Part shown: piece by piece, positions 22,501 to 33,474 of the stretch
How positions within the stretch are numbered: the stretch's first letter is position 1
Layout: each line of letters starts with the position of its first letter
Source of the DNA: Pelomyxa schiedti
Lineage: Eukaryota > Evosea > Pelobiontida > Pelomyxidae
Assembly (NCBI GenBank): GCA_020536535.1
Contig: JAHLWZ010000590.1
Span: 800-64,799 of the forward strand
Reading direction: 5' to 3'
DNA: 64,000 bases
Program-made: the position numbers and the translations under genes
The notes under the pieces: generated by a model
Databases searched by the model: none
Told to the model about the DNA's origin: nothing
What the model saw: only the letters and a program-made list of their open reading frames with translations

Positions 22501-24663
22501 TTAGAGAGCCTTCAGGGAAATATCCAGAGTGAAGTGGGGAGGGAGTTTCTTTTTTGGGTTAGAAGAGCAGAAGAACAGTGGCAATACCTTGTTTTTATCA
22601 CCCTTGTCAAGCTGTATCTTGCTGAAAGAGATGTGACCAACACCACTTCCGGGAACTATTATGAACATGGTGTTGAACCACAGTGCAAACAGCTGCTTCC
22701 GGCGGCTGCACCTCAGTACCTCCAGTTTGACATCGCCGGACACTTCAACTCCAGAACCTAATTGAACTTGATAGGGATGTTCAGGGGCTCCAGAGCCAGG
22801 AAGGCTACAAATGTTGTGTGCATCGTGTACTTTCTATTTCGAAGTGAGTTAATGCGTCGTAGATACCATTACAGCAACCTTTTTTAGCCTCTCTTTCTTA
22901 TAGTGGATAACAGAAGCCAAGTCATCGGTCAATGGTTTACTGGAATAAACCAGCTTACCGCAAGAAATCACCTTGATACACAAGTCTGATACCAAATTCA
23001 TGGGAATCAATAAGAAGAAAACTTGAAAATGTACCATTTTCATCTACGAATGGCTTGGGCGACATTGTTGCGCTTGTCAACACCAAAGTCACCTTCCTGT
23101 AGGCAAGATTTCTGGAGAGGAAATCAGCGTAATAGCCGACATATCGTATTTGGCTAGGAATTGTTACACCCTGTAATTACTAAGGAAGAAAAGACAGTTG
23201 GGGAGAATCGAACCTTGCTATCATATGTACGTTTTGCTGCAAAATAGGTCAGCGCTTCTTCTGCAGTGCTGCAGGTACCCGAGTGTAGGAGATATGCTGA
23301 AACCATTAAGCCTGTCCGCCCCTTTGAAAATGAGCACTGTAGAATATGGGGAAGGAAAACCTTTCCAGCTTTACAGTGCACAACTGACACATTTTTTGGT
23401 GCTTTTTTAATCCAAATATCCTGAATAAATTAGATTTATACAAGGTAACACGGTTTTCGCAATATAAATTAAAATATGGGTGTATACACAAGATTGGCAG
23501 AATTGATGTATTAACTCGAAACTGGGGCAATTGTGGTCATCAAAAGGGAAAACCTCCACTGAGGTAAATTAGGATCCTTATTTAACAGTATGCATGAACG
23601 CACCACGATAGTTAAACTTCACAGGCTCATAACTTCGTTCTGAGCATCTGTATGATACTTGTAAATTCAATTCAAAAGTGAGAAGCTGGAGGCGGTACAA
23701 ATTATAAACTCTGTAGCTCGCTGGGTGCCTAGTTTCCAAAAATCTTAACCAGTGGTCAGGCACAGCATCAGTAAAAAGGATACAACTTGTATACTTCGCG
23801 GTAAGGGTTCCGGAAAGCTGCTTCAACAGACTCTGATGGAAATCCCATGGCAATTACTTTAGGGGTAATATCTGGAGAATAATTGAGATAAAACCGATGT
23901 GAATCCTTGATACATGACAAATCGAGATCAAAGCCGTCTTCTTGAAACCGCTTTTTCTTTTTTGAAACGGCTATGCGCAGCGCATTACTTGGAGAAGACA
24001 TGCAATTGTACTATGTGCACTCAGTATTGTAAGTTAAGGAGAGGACTACCATTGGTGTTCCCAATATTTCTAGTGCATTTGAAGTGCTTAGCTGACCAGA
24101 CAGCAAATCAGAAATCGCCCCAGTGCCAAAGCCAGTTGTTTTAGAATGTGCAGATGCACTAGACCCACTTGTGCTTATGGGTTCACCGCCACTGTTAGAA
24201 TTCTGGGGGCTACTTGTTCGTGGTAAGTAGTAAGTAGGTGTTCCACTAGCACCTCCATAAGGCGCCGACTGTGATGACGAAGTGTCACCTGTGTTATTGA
24301 CTGGAGGTGGAGAAGTCTGAGATAGTGGTGGTGTTAATATCGCCTGTTGTTGCGTTGCAAATGACTGAGGTGGTGCATTGTGTGATTGAATCCCAGTCGA
24401 ATTCGGGGGTTGTGAGTAGACAAAATGTTGTTGCTGCTGCTGGCAGTTTGGGGGCGCCTGTGTGCCAGTAAAGGTTGTTGCAGTAGTGGTGGGATAGAGT
24501 TGTGGGTAGAGTTGTGGCCTGGGTTGTTGCGAATTCAAAGAGTTCGGTTGAACTTGCAGCTGATAGGAGTTGTAGGACATAGCAAGAGTTTGTTGTTGTG
24601 GGGCTGTGAACATTGGTGATTGCTGCCCGTACCAGTACGTTGGCTGCTGGGTGTTGTTGGACA
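22501..24663 (-). CDS. PTEN: PTEN-type phosphoinositide 3-phosphatase
   Basis: The phosphatase domain is clear: [52 protein letters not shown], then the P-loop HCKAGKGRTG, split by an intron after its Lys, and [21 protein letters not shown]2 domain follows ([38 protein letters not shown], final [14 protein letters not shown]), ending at 22501. Catalytic Cys and Arg and both P-loop lysines are present, so it should dephosphorylate PI(3,4,5)P3. A Gln/Ser/Pro-rich exon (24663-24050) joins in frame through a 39-nt GT-AG intron (24011-24049), adding about 200 disordered residues. Without that exon the protein would begin at ATG 24001, as in classical PTEN. Confidence 0.92.
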
Positions 24664-25074
24664 TTTTGTGGGCGGATTGATTGTTACCCGAAAAGCCAGA
24701 GTGCAGTGCACAACTCGGAACGAAAAAGACAAGGAGCAACCTTTTAGATTGTTGAAAATTGTTTCTTTTTTTTCCTTTAACCTCCCACAAACCAAAAAAA
24801 TAATAACGAAATAAAGAAAGAGCTCTATACAGGGCAAGGAGTCAGTCAGTTAAAGGAAAAAAAAGAAACAATTTTCAACAATCTAAACACATGCTAACCT
24901 GTGGATCAGGGATCCGCTGAGAGGTGACACGTGTTTGCACAACAGACCCCCAACATCCAACAGAAGATCTACGGCGTTCGTGCAGCGAGAGTCTCTGCTA
25001 TATTTGAACACCCGCTGCAGTTCGTCCCCTCTCCTTGTTGTGTTAATCTTCGCTGTGGCGAAGTTTTTATCTTC

Positions 25075-28000
25075 ATGAAGGGAAACAAACCAAATACCAA
25101 GGCGAAACAAACCAGGCCTGGTGACGTACCCTCCCCGTCAATGTCAGCAGTCACCTCGACAACACAAGCACCTTCAACAGTAGCAACCACATCTACTGCG
25201 GCGAGCATAAGGAACAAGAGGAAAACTGTTGATGGGGGAGGTGGTGAGGGTGTTGGCAGCGCAACAAACAAACCGACGGTACGAACACAACATCCTCTTT
25301 TGACTCCTCTTGCAAGAGAAACACGAAGTCAACAGGGAAGTGACGGCTCCACAAAGCCAATAAACGCCTTGTCTGTGGCCAAGACTCCTTTAGGAACACC
25401 CCCTTCTCCCAACAGTGGCACCAAAACATCACCCCCCAGCAGCAAGAGATCGCGGGTTTCTGTAGGATCCCCCCCCGTGGGGAAAGGACATCTTCTGCCT
25501 GAAGAACAACAGAGAACTCTCTTGGACAGGTGGAGGACCCTTGCCAGGATTCATTCAGTTGGTGCATCACTGGAAGTACGGCAAATTTTGAACCAAGTCT
25601 CCCAAAAGCTGGAATCCACCTACTATCATGACATCCATTCCTTTCTGTTGGGAATTGATGAAACAATGCAACAAGACCCGCAAAGTATCGAGAAAGTACT
25701 ACAGTTAGTTGCCCATCACCAGGTTCTTCCCTCTTATCCAATTACCTGACCTCACAATATTTTAGATGGAGGAGGCTCTGGGGCTTAATTTGAACTTCAT
25801 ACACTGTCTTTCTCTCTTTCCACTTCAACATGTTATGTCTTTGATGACAGAGCTGAAGTCAAATACGCATGGAGCTGCCTTGGAACTTGTAAAAGTCAAG
25901 GTATGTATATTCACAGCCCCAAAGCACTCGATAAATAATCAACACCAAAAACAAGATGCAAATCTGTGTTGGCTCTGTTGTTGGTATTACGTATCTCAAA
26001 AGTTTGGACTTCAACTCTCTTGTGTCACTTGTTGCCGACCTTGTGTCATCAGATAATGCACATGAGTTAACTCTGGCTCTTGCTATTCATAAGGTAACAG
26101 TCTTTGTTTTGCTCATCACTCACCCTTTTTTTTCTTTGTGGTGTTTGGTTTTTCCATTCATAGCTAAAAGCTTTGAAACGTGGTGACTTTGAATACACTG
26201 TAACACACATTTGGCGCTTCCATAGAGATGATGTTAAGACCCTTATCTCTTTGGTTGAAGGTGTGCTCACATCATGCTCATCAGATGAGGTTGTTGTCCG
26301 TCTCTTCCAAGCAGAGGTGCTTTTTGATCTGTAAATTGGTACTTGTTTATCTCAGTAATAGAAAGCCCGATTATGCACTCTCATTGCGCTTGAAAACTCC
26401 CCAGACAAGATCCTCCTTGAAACTCAAGTCCGGGAATTGAAGGCATCAGAAGAGCTTTTGAACAAGATTATATGGATAAATTCTTGTTCTGACCTCCTTC
26501 CAATCATCAAAACTAAAGGTGTGCCCTCTGCCTGTCGGTGTTTTGGAAACAAAAAAAACCAAAAAATAGATGTAACCAAACAAACCCTTGATGGCTTGAT
26601 TCAACCTTTTGAGAAGGTCCCCACCTTCTCTGAAGTTAAAACTTATGTTTTGGATACTAAATTGACTGGGAAAATACGCGTTTCACATGACAACCAGCAA
26701 TTGGCCTGTGATCACCCAGACATTTTTGTCTATGACCCTCCAAGGTGCTGCAAGGGTCTTGCTCTCAGTTTTTTGGCAATGCAACAGCCAAGAAAAAGTA
26801 TGACAGATGAGTTCCAGCCATCAGAGAATAGCCTTGGCCGCTGGGTTGCGACCCACTTTGGAGAAATATTTCACGCATGGTGGAGCTATGACACCCAGAT
26901 CCGTCAAAGAAGTCCACCCCCCAAGAGAGATCAGCATCCAGAAGCTGGGATATCGGGGAAAGCCCGCCCAGACTGGTGGTTTTCCTTGGATGGCCATGTG
27001 ATGACAAGAGGTGCGGATTGTCTCTCAACTGTTTGTTCACTCAAAAGGAGAAGAAAAATCCAGTTTGCATTCAGTGAGTGTACCACAAAAGGAACTAAGT
27101 GAAAAGACATCAACAGATGCCTGGTTTGTGGCTTCTGTCGGGTATATTGTGACATATGTGTCTGTTGGCCAGTACTTTCAACCTTGTGTGACTTTCCAAG
27201 AGGAGGGGGAGTACCACACACGTCCCTTAGGTCCCCCTCTTAACTTACAGCTTGAGGAAGTGTGTTAACTTTGCCCTTACTTTTCTTTTCTTTGACAAAT
27301 AATATAGGATAAAGTGAAGATTTTCATTTTTTCTGTGAATGTATGCCGACTGATAAAAACATTTGATGTGTTCCATAGGGTAACAAACAAAAAATAAGGG
27401 GTAGCTAGTAATGATGATCTTCTTAGATCCCTTTGCTCCAACCAATTGAGCTGAAGAACTCACCAAATTGTGTAGTCACATTGACCATAGACAGGCAAAT
27501 ACAAAAAAAAATTCTCACCACTTGGTATATTTCTCTTTTTATTAGTGGGAAGGACTAAGTTTATTTCCTCTCTTTCCTTCTCTCACAAGTGGTACGTTCT
27601 CTGTTGAAACCTTCTACTCAATATATGAAAAAGTTCTGAGTATTGAGGCGAATTTACAGCCCTTCATAATACATGCCATTGAGTGCCCAAGCAAACCTCC
27701 TCCTACAAGCACCAATCCAAAGAAGGGTGCTTCTTCCACAGCAAATGGAAGTGCTGCGGCTGCTGATAATATAGTATGCCCAGAGTGGGTGACAGTCACA
27801 CTAGCTCCAATTGGGGATCAGCGTTATGCAACAGATGAACTGGAGCTTTTTGTTGCTGCTGTGAGCACCTTGTTTGCCCTTGCAGGACTCCATGGTCTTG
27901 GGATAGCCCACCGCGACGTGCGGTGGGCAAATGTTGTGTTTAACCCACAAACAAATGCATGGCTGCTTATTGACTTGGAATTTGCAGCTGAGTTCGGCAC

Positions 28001-28772
28001 ACCATACCCCCACAGAGTGGTCCTCACTGAAGCACCTGTTGATGAAACGTGCAGTGCCAAATCGGATGTGTTCATGGTGGGAACCATGCTGCTGAAGACT
28101 CCTTTCTGCAAAGTCCACCCAGAAATGTTTCCCCGAGTTGCAACCTGGGCCAAGACCCTCGCGGAAAGGGACCAAAACAAGCGCCCGGCAACAACCGAAG
28201 CTCTTCAGTTTATCCTGGAGAACCCACCACCAACTGCCAACAAGGAGTCTGTTCTTGATGCAAGCCCAGTTTTGGCTGCACTTCTTGACTTTGATGCTGA
28301 CAATGATACATTCCACCTGAAGAGACCACTTGGGAATGGTACTCATGATGTCCCAGTGAACAACATGTCTGAGGATGAAGAAGACAGTGACACAGGTGCA
28401 GAAAATGAAACCAGGAGGACAACTGATGATGTGGAGGAGGAAGAAAATGAAAAAGACAAAGATGAAGATGTGGAAGCTGATGACGAGCATGAGGAGGATG
28501 ATGAAGTGGAGGATGAAGTTGTTTTATCGGCATCAAGAAAGGGGAACAAAAAGCGCACAGGAAAACAACATGTACCCCCCTCTAAGACAAAGAAGAAGAC
28601 AGCTGCTTCCTCTTCCTCTTCCTCCTCACCAAAGCTGAGCACACGCAACGACAGGAAAAAGATTACCACGAAGAAGACAAAGAACACGTCGGGCCCTTCC
28701 CCCTTGTCTTCGTCATCCTCATCCTCGTTCAAGCCCAACACGGGCAAGAAGAACAAGAAGGGGAAAAGGTGA
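25075..28772 (+). CDS. large protein with Crinkler-like kinase domain and acidic/basic tail
   Basis: Exons join in frame from ATG 25075. First comes a Ser/Thr/Pro-rich N-terminus, then a helical region over several short introns (LLDRWRTLARIHSVGAS, YLKSLDFNSLVSLVADLV, LCTLIALENSPDKILLETQV). A module at about 26600-27200 contains ARPDWWFSLDGHVMTRGEE, typical of the segment before the kinase-like domain of Crinkler (CRN) proteins. A kinase-like core follows: GIAHRDVRWANVVF (catalytic loop with Asp and Asn) and WLLIDLEFA, where DLE replaces DFG. A C-terminal tail has long Glu/Asp runs followed by Lys/Ser runs. The stop is at 28772. The HRDVRWAN and IDLEFA motifs keep catalytic and metal-binding acidic residues, so activity is possible. 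The partner and location are unknown; the tail suggests a nuclear protein. Confidence 0.68.
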
Positions 28773-28884
28773 CCTGAAACAAATCCCAGAACTCGTTTCT
28801 CAAAAGAAAACCGTTTTTTTGAAAATTGCGGAATAAACGGAAACCGTAGCATTCTGGCCCGTTGATTATTTTATTCCGTGCCAA

Positions 28885-29446
28885 ATGAGCACAGGGGCCG
28901 TGTCACCGGTAACTCCCACCAGGGCTACAACTATGGAATTGGTGCCTATGTTACGAGGGCTTTATTTGAAGTCTCATCATGTGTTCCCACCCACCTACCT
29001 ACCTCTCTGCCCCTTTTTCCTGTGGGGACATTCTGTGTGGTGTTTGCAGGGACTTTGCCGACTCGCTGTATGAATCATATGGCCTAGACAAAAACCGAGT
29101 TGTGGCTTTGTCACAGCGGTCACCCCTGATGGGCGCCACTCGCTGGTACCGGGCGCATACCACCATGAGGCGCTTTGTGGTCAATGCCGAGGCCCCGCAG
29201 TACCACATCACACAGAGGTTGCTCACTCTCAGGAAAGAGGAAATATGCCTGGACAATACGGCAACTTTGGCTGATGTGTGGGAATGGAACCAACACCATC
29301 TAGGGCTGCCAGTACACACCTACAGACTAGTATGGATTCACCCCCTTGCCGAGCTTTTCACCTCTGATAAAGTTGCGGACTCCACTCCTCTACGGAAGTG
29401 CTGCCTGATCAATGGCGCCCTTATGCACACTGTATTGAAATTGTAA
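28885..29446 (+). CDS. hypothetical protein, start region uncertain
   Basis: A GT-AG intron (about 28980-29050) joins a first exon ending ALFEVSS to the main exon (WDFADSLYESYGLDKNR onward), which stays open to 29446 and gives about 180 residues. No domain was recognised. The first exon frame has no ATG after an upstream stop. The nearest ATG (28885) is in another frame and fits only if a 23-nt GT-AG intron (28900-28922) is removed. The main exon is well formed (TRWYRAHTTMRRFVVNAEAP, VWEWNQHHLGLPVHTYRLVW), so a real gene is likely. Confidence 0.5.
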
Positions 29447-29600
29447 AAATCAGAGAACTCTCAATTCGGTTGTTGCATTCCAGTGCATTTCGCCAAGAAC
29501 AGTAAACGTAGCTTGAAAACAACTCACTAACCTCGGTAGTGCACGAAGTTGCAGAAACCCGAGCTTGCAGAAATAGGACAATCATACAAGATGTCTCCTC

Positions 29601-30404
29601 TTAAAAAATTAAAGCCGCAACTGGTTTTGATTTTAGGTCTACAAACACATGTGCCAATTGGATATCAGTTCTCAGTGTGTAGATTGTGTGCCCAGAATCC
29701 AGTTCCATACCTACAGTTCATTAGAATGTTGATGTTTTTTGGTTCAGGGAGGTACTTGAAGTCCATGATGGGGAACTTGGAGCGAAGATCCTCTCCACAA
29801 TCATTGCCTAGAGTGCAAACAGTGAGCCCATTTATAATGACACTGTGGTCTGATTCCTTTAGCAAGGTAAAACAATGAGAACAGAGTTATGTCTGACATA
29901 CAGCGGGTCCCCCGTCTAGAACAAAGTCGTACATGGTCCCCACAAATAGCGATGTTGGTTGCTTGACATCTATAGGTCGGGTCCACTTTCCATCAACTAA
30001 AATGGGGTGCCCTGTGGTCAGGCCCACGTTTTTGATGAACACCAGATTGTATTGGCTATTGATCGCCCGTGCTCGAACTTCAATTACGGTGCGCGGTTTC
30101 ATCTTGATTCCAGACATAACAGAGTCACCTGGCTGAATATCTTCCACTGACCTGTTGATTGTTTGGTTGGTTGGTTGCTGTTAGGGCGTGCTTTGAGTTT
30201 GAAAGGTGTTGCGAACTTGGTAGACGAATCAGCTAGAAGCACTTGTCCATTCCCTAAAAAGCAACCGGATGATTCTGGTTTCTTGATGAAAGATTGTAAG
30301 GAACAAGCAAGGAATTGGCATGGGAACTTTACTTCATAACGGGGAATCCTATATTTGATAACTCCCGGAGTTGGATTTATCCATAGAGAAGGTCTCCCAT
30401 ACAT
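29601..30404 (-). CDS. stand-alone Hint (hedgehog/intein)-domain protein
   Basis: ATG 30404 starts about 55 residues of unassigned sequence, then a Hint domain: GCFLGNGQVLLAD (nucleophilic Cys), an intron (GTTCGC donor), SVEDIQPGDSVMSG, a long beta segment, GLTTGHPILVDGKW with the TXXH motif of autoprocessing Hint domains, YDFVLDGG, an intron, and HSVIINGLTVCTLGND at the domain end. A short tail leads to TAA at 29601. The Cys-1 and TXXH residues needed for the N-S acyl shift are present. In other eukaryotes Hint domains usually sit behind a secreted or vWA domain. Here almost nothing precedes it and there is no signal peptide. Role unknown. Confidence 0.72.
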
Positions 30405-30511
30405 TTTTATCCCTTATTGCATTAAAAAGTAACACTAAGTACCACATATTTACATAAAAGCTTCAATTTTCCGTGGTCTTTTGGTGGAGGACTAGAGTAA
30501 TTAGTTGAAGT

Positions 30512-33290
30512 TTAACAAAATGGAAGTGCTCTCAACTTATCAGCAGGGAAGTATGACAGCCAAGCATCATTTAGGCTTGTCAATCTATAGAACTCTTTGG
30601 AGACCTTGCGTGGAGGTGGGTTCGAGTTCTATTACTTATGGTTATAAACCCTGCCAAGTTTGCATAACTCCTCAGGGCGAAGGTAGGCGAAAACGAAGAG
30701 CCAACAAAAATCGGACAACTTTGAAACTGGACTAGTAGAAAGAAGAGTGACACAAAAGCCGTCTCCCAGAACGTCACTCTCGAGTCTCCGGCGCATTCCA
30801 CATGCTACGGCCACAGTAACAGAGCCGTCATATATTGGAGCAACAGAGTGGAACTGGACAGGGGAAAAAAGTTAATACATACCAACTCTGGGAGTGGATA
30901 ACCTCTCTAGCAAATGGAGTATCTTGGGTGACAACCACAGTCCAAGAAAGGTTTTTCAAATCAAGTCTAAAAAGTAGTTTAGGCGCATCCCACTATGGCA
31001 GAGAACACACATAAAAAACTCACACAGGGGATTGCTATTTGTGGACGCCACAAGGACAAATTTCTCGTGCTCAGGGAAGAAGCACCCTACATTCCCTCTC
31101 TGTGGTGTTGGGTGTAGCCCAGCCGGTGTAATTGATTCCCATTTTCGTTTGGGTGGAGAAGAATCGAGGTCGTGAAGATTAAGTGACCAAATATCATCAA
31201 GTTTGGTATTGTCGGCAGCTATTCCTCCGTACACAATCAACATGCCGTTCCTGGACTCGGGTTTGTGTGAAGTGCTGGGGAAGGAAAAAAACCTTGTTAC
31301 AAACGAGTTATGGTGATACCGCGGTGTGGGTGCCATCTCCGTTGAAATCTCGTGCCATTCGTTGCTTGAGGTATTGTAGGCTGATAGACGAAAGAATTCT
31401 TTGGTTTTTCATATTTTTGGGGGATCACATACCATGCAGGGTATTACATGCACCCGAAATAAAGGAATTTCCTCCAAACAGGTAAAGAATGCCACGGAAA
31501 CTGCGAGGGTGTAAGTCACCCTTAGGATAATAAATTATTATACATACTATACAAGGGAAGCACCATGCTTTGCTGGGGGTATAGCAGTGGTACAACTAGT
31601 GTTCAGAGATGTCCATTGCAATGTTGCCATGTCGAATTGGAAAAAATCATTTGTGTCATCATTCACAGTTCCACCGAAAAGGTATACGGCAGTTCTGAAG
31701 TTACAACTTGCTGGAAAACAGGAAGGCATCCATTGTGAAGACTCATACTCTCGGATAGCTGCCCAGGTTGGTTGTTGTGTGGTGGGCGTTGTAGAGAGTC
31801 CCGGGGGCCCAGCTAGTGCCTCGCCAAGAGGCTCACAAACAGTTGTCACTTCTTGCTGCGAGGTAGCAGGGGGTTGGTCTACTTGCACAGGAAACTCAGC
31901 ATGTGCAATTTCGTGTCCTCCCACATTATTTTCCATAGGTTTTCTCACGCATTCTATTGGCGTAAGCCACTGCTTTAATTTTATATCAAATCGTTCCACA
32001 CAGTGACGTGAACTTGTACTCCTACCACCAAACAGGAAAAGGTTGCCATCAAAATGATGGCAAACGTGTCCAAAACTACAGAAATTTAGTGAATTGATAG
32101 CGACCACTGCTTACCATAGAAAATCTGGATTACTTGATTTGTCTCCAAAGAGAGGAATACAACGTGGACCTTCAATTGGTATACAAGGTTTCACAGTAAT
32201 AACTGTCGATGGAATTTGGGGTGCCGGAGGTTGCGGCGATGCAGAGGGTAGAAGACTACTCAAAAAGCCTAATTTTATTTGGTACAGGAAAAAGGGGCAG
32301 TAGGACAAGCACCAAAAAGACCACTAGACTGAGTAGGCTTTTGTTGAACAGGTTTTTGTTCCACTATTTGCCCTATGACTCGAGGCCCCAGAAGAGAAGT
32401 TTGTGCCGCGCCATCAAAATCGAGATTTAGAACAGTATCAGGGCCTTGCCTCTTTTCGTGAATGTTGTACAAAGATTCCTGGATGTGTGACACCAGAAGC
32501 TCAATATTAATTTTCTTCAAGGCACTAACTTCAATATAGCTATCAGCCCCAAAGTCTTCTGCATACTATTGCATTTCATTATGCTTTGAATTTGGTGTGG
32601 TAGAAACAATATTGTCGGGAAGTTACTTACTCTTCTGCAGGTTGCTGGCGGTATAGACGAGTTGGAACTCAAATCTCGTTGTAGGCCCACGAGGATGTAT
32701 GCTTTTGGCTTTCTGTGTGTCATTTCCGCAAGTTTCAAGGCAGGGAAGGTCTAATGAAGACAATTGAATGAAGACATACTTGAATGGTTTGATGTACATT
32801 ATTTGCAATTTGAAGTAGGGAATCAGGCGAATTGATATCAAAGCACAGGAGACAAAGTTCACACCACCGATAAGAACTCCACTGTTGAACTCGATGAGAA
32901 AATAGGCACGAGCATGACACTAATATTGTTGGTAAACCAAATAAAATCCTCCTTCAATAAAGAATCACCACAAATATGAGCCTCGGTCACTTGACCATGA
33001 GCTATATAAAATTGTGTTTTGGAAAAAAGAATTAAAGATAACAGTAACGAGCAATTGCATGCCAGTAAAGTGATAGGTAATCGGAGAAACATAGTGCCGG
33101 GAATTGTAAGGACGAAACCGAGGATCTTCCCTTTCACATTCCACAATACTTGCAATGGCGGCTAGCAACGTGCCCTAAACATAATAGACGTTTTGTTTGT
33201 GGTTTGATTCGTTTTTTCGCTGTGTAGCGCAGTACTTACTTTGCCAAGTTGACACTCACCACAAATATGCACGTTGGGGAACCACGACAT
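30512..33290 (-). CDS. Rho-like GTPase - Kelch repeat - F-box fusion protein
   Basis: ATG 33290 opens a small-GTPase region with GECQLGKGT (P-loop with Gly at the usual Ser/Thr), LCLLCFDINSPDSLLQIA, AYILVGLQRDL (Rho-type G4 site, altered) and YIEVSALKKINIELLVSHI (G5). A 44-nt GT-AG intron (32269-32312) joins it in frame to Kelch repeats (FGHVCHHFDGNLFLFGG, YLFGGTVNDDTNDFFQFDM, ILYLFGGNSFISG, GMLIVYGGIAADNTKLDDIW, KLLFRLDLKNLSW). A C-terminal F-box follows: LSDFCWLFVFAYLRPEELCK, then across an intron LGRVSKEFYRLTSLNDAWLS, ending at 30512. If the 44-nt intron were retained, a stop would follow the GTPase part. One Kelch junction near 31010-31040 does not resolve with canonical sites. Likely an SCF-type substrate adaptor with a built-in GTPase-like module. 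Confidence 0.7.
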
Positions 33291-33474
33291 AGCAGTTGAA
33301 ATCGGTTGATTAAAACGGTTTTATCTTACCATCGATCAAATCTGGTAGGTTTTTGTGAAAGTGATGACTTCCCGAAAAAGGGAATCACGGAGTCATGTAT
33401 CAAACCACGGCGCCTGTTCTATTCTAATCTTAAGTTCTGGTAGCAGATAGGAGATACAAGGTAACAAGAAGCGA

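Noticed and set aside
23195-23225. Box-B-like GGTTCGATTC on the minus strand
   Set aside because: It falls just after the PTEN exon that follows the P-loop and has no partner tRNA arms.
30605-30640. Box-B-like GGTTCGAGTTC on the plus strand
   Set aside because: No T stem, no box A and no acceptor pairing nearby, and it lies antisense to the last intron of the F-box gene.
33320-33400. Upstream GKSSL motif as an alternative P-loop for the Rho-like gene
   Set aside because: The first glycine of the P-loop is missing, and joining it would remove the better-placed GECQLGKGT strand.
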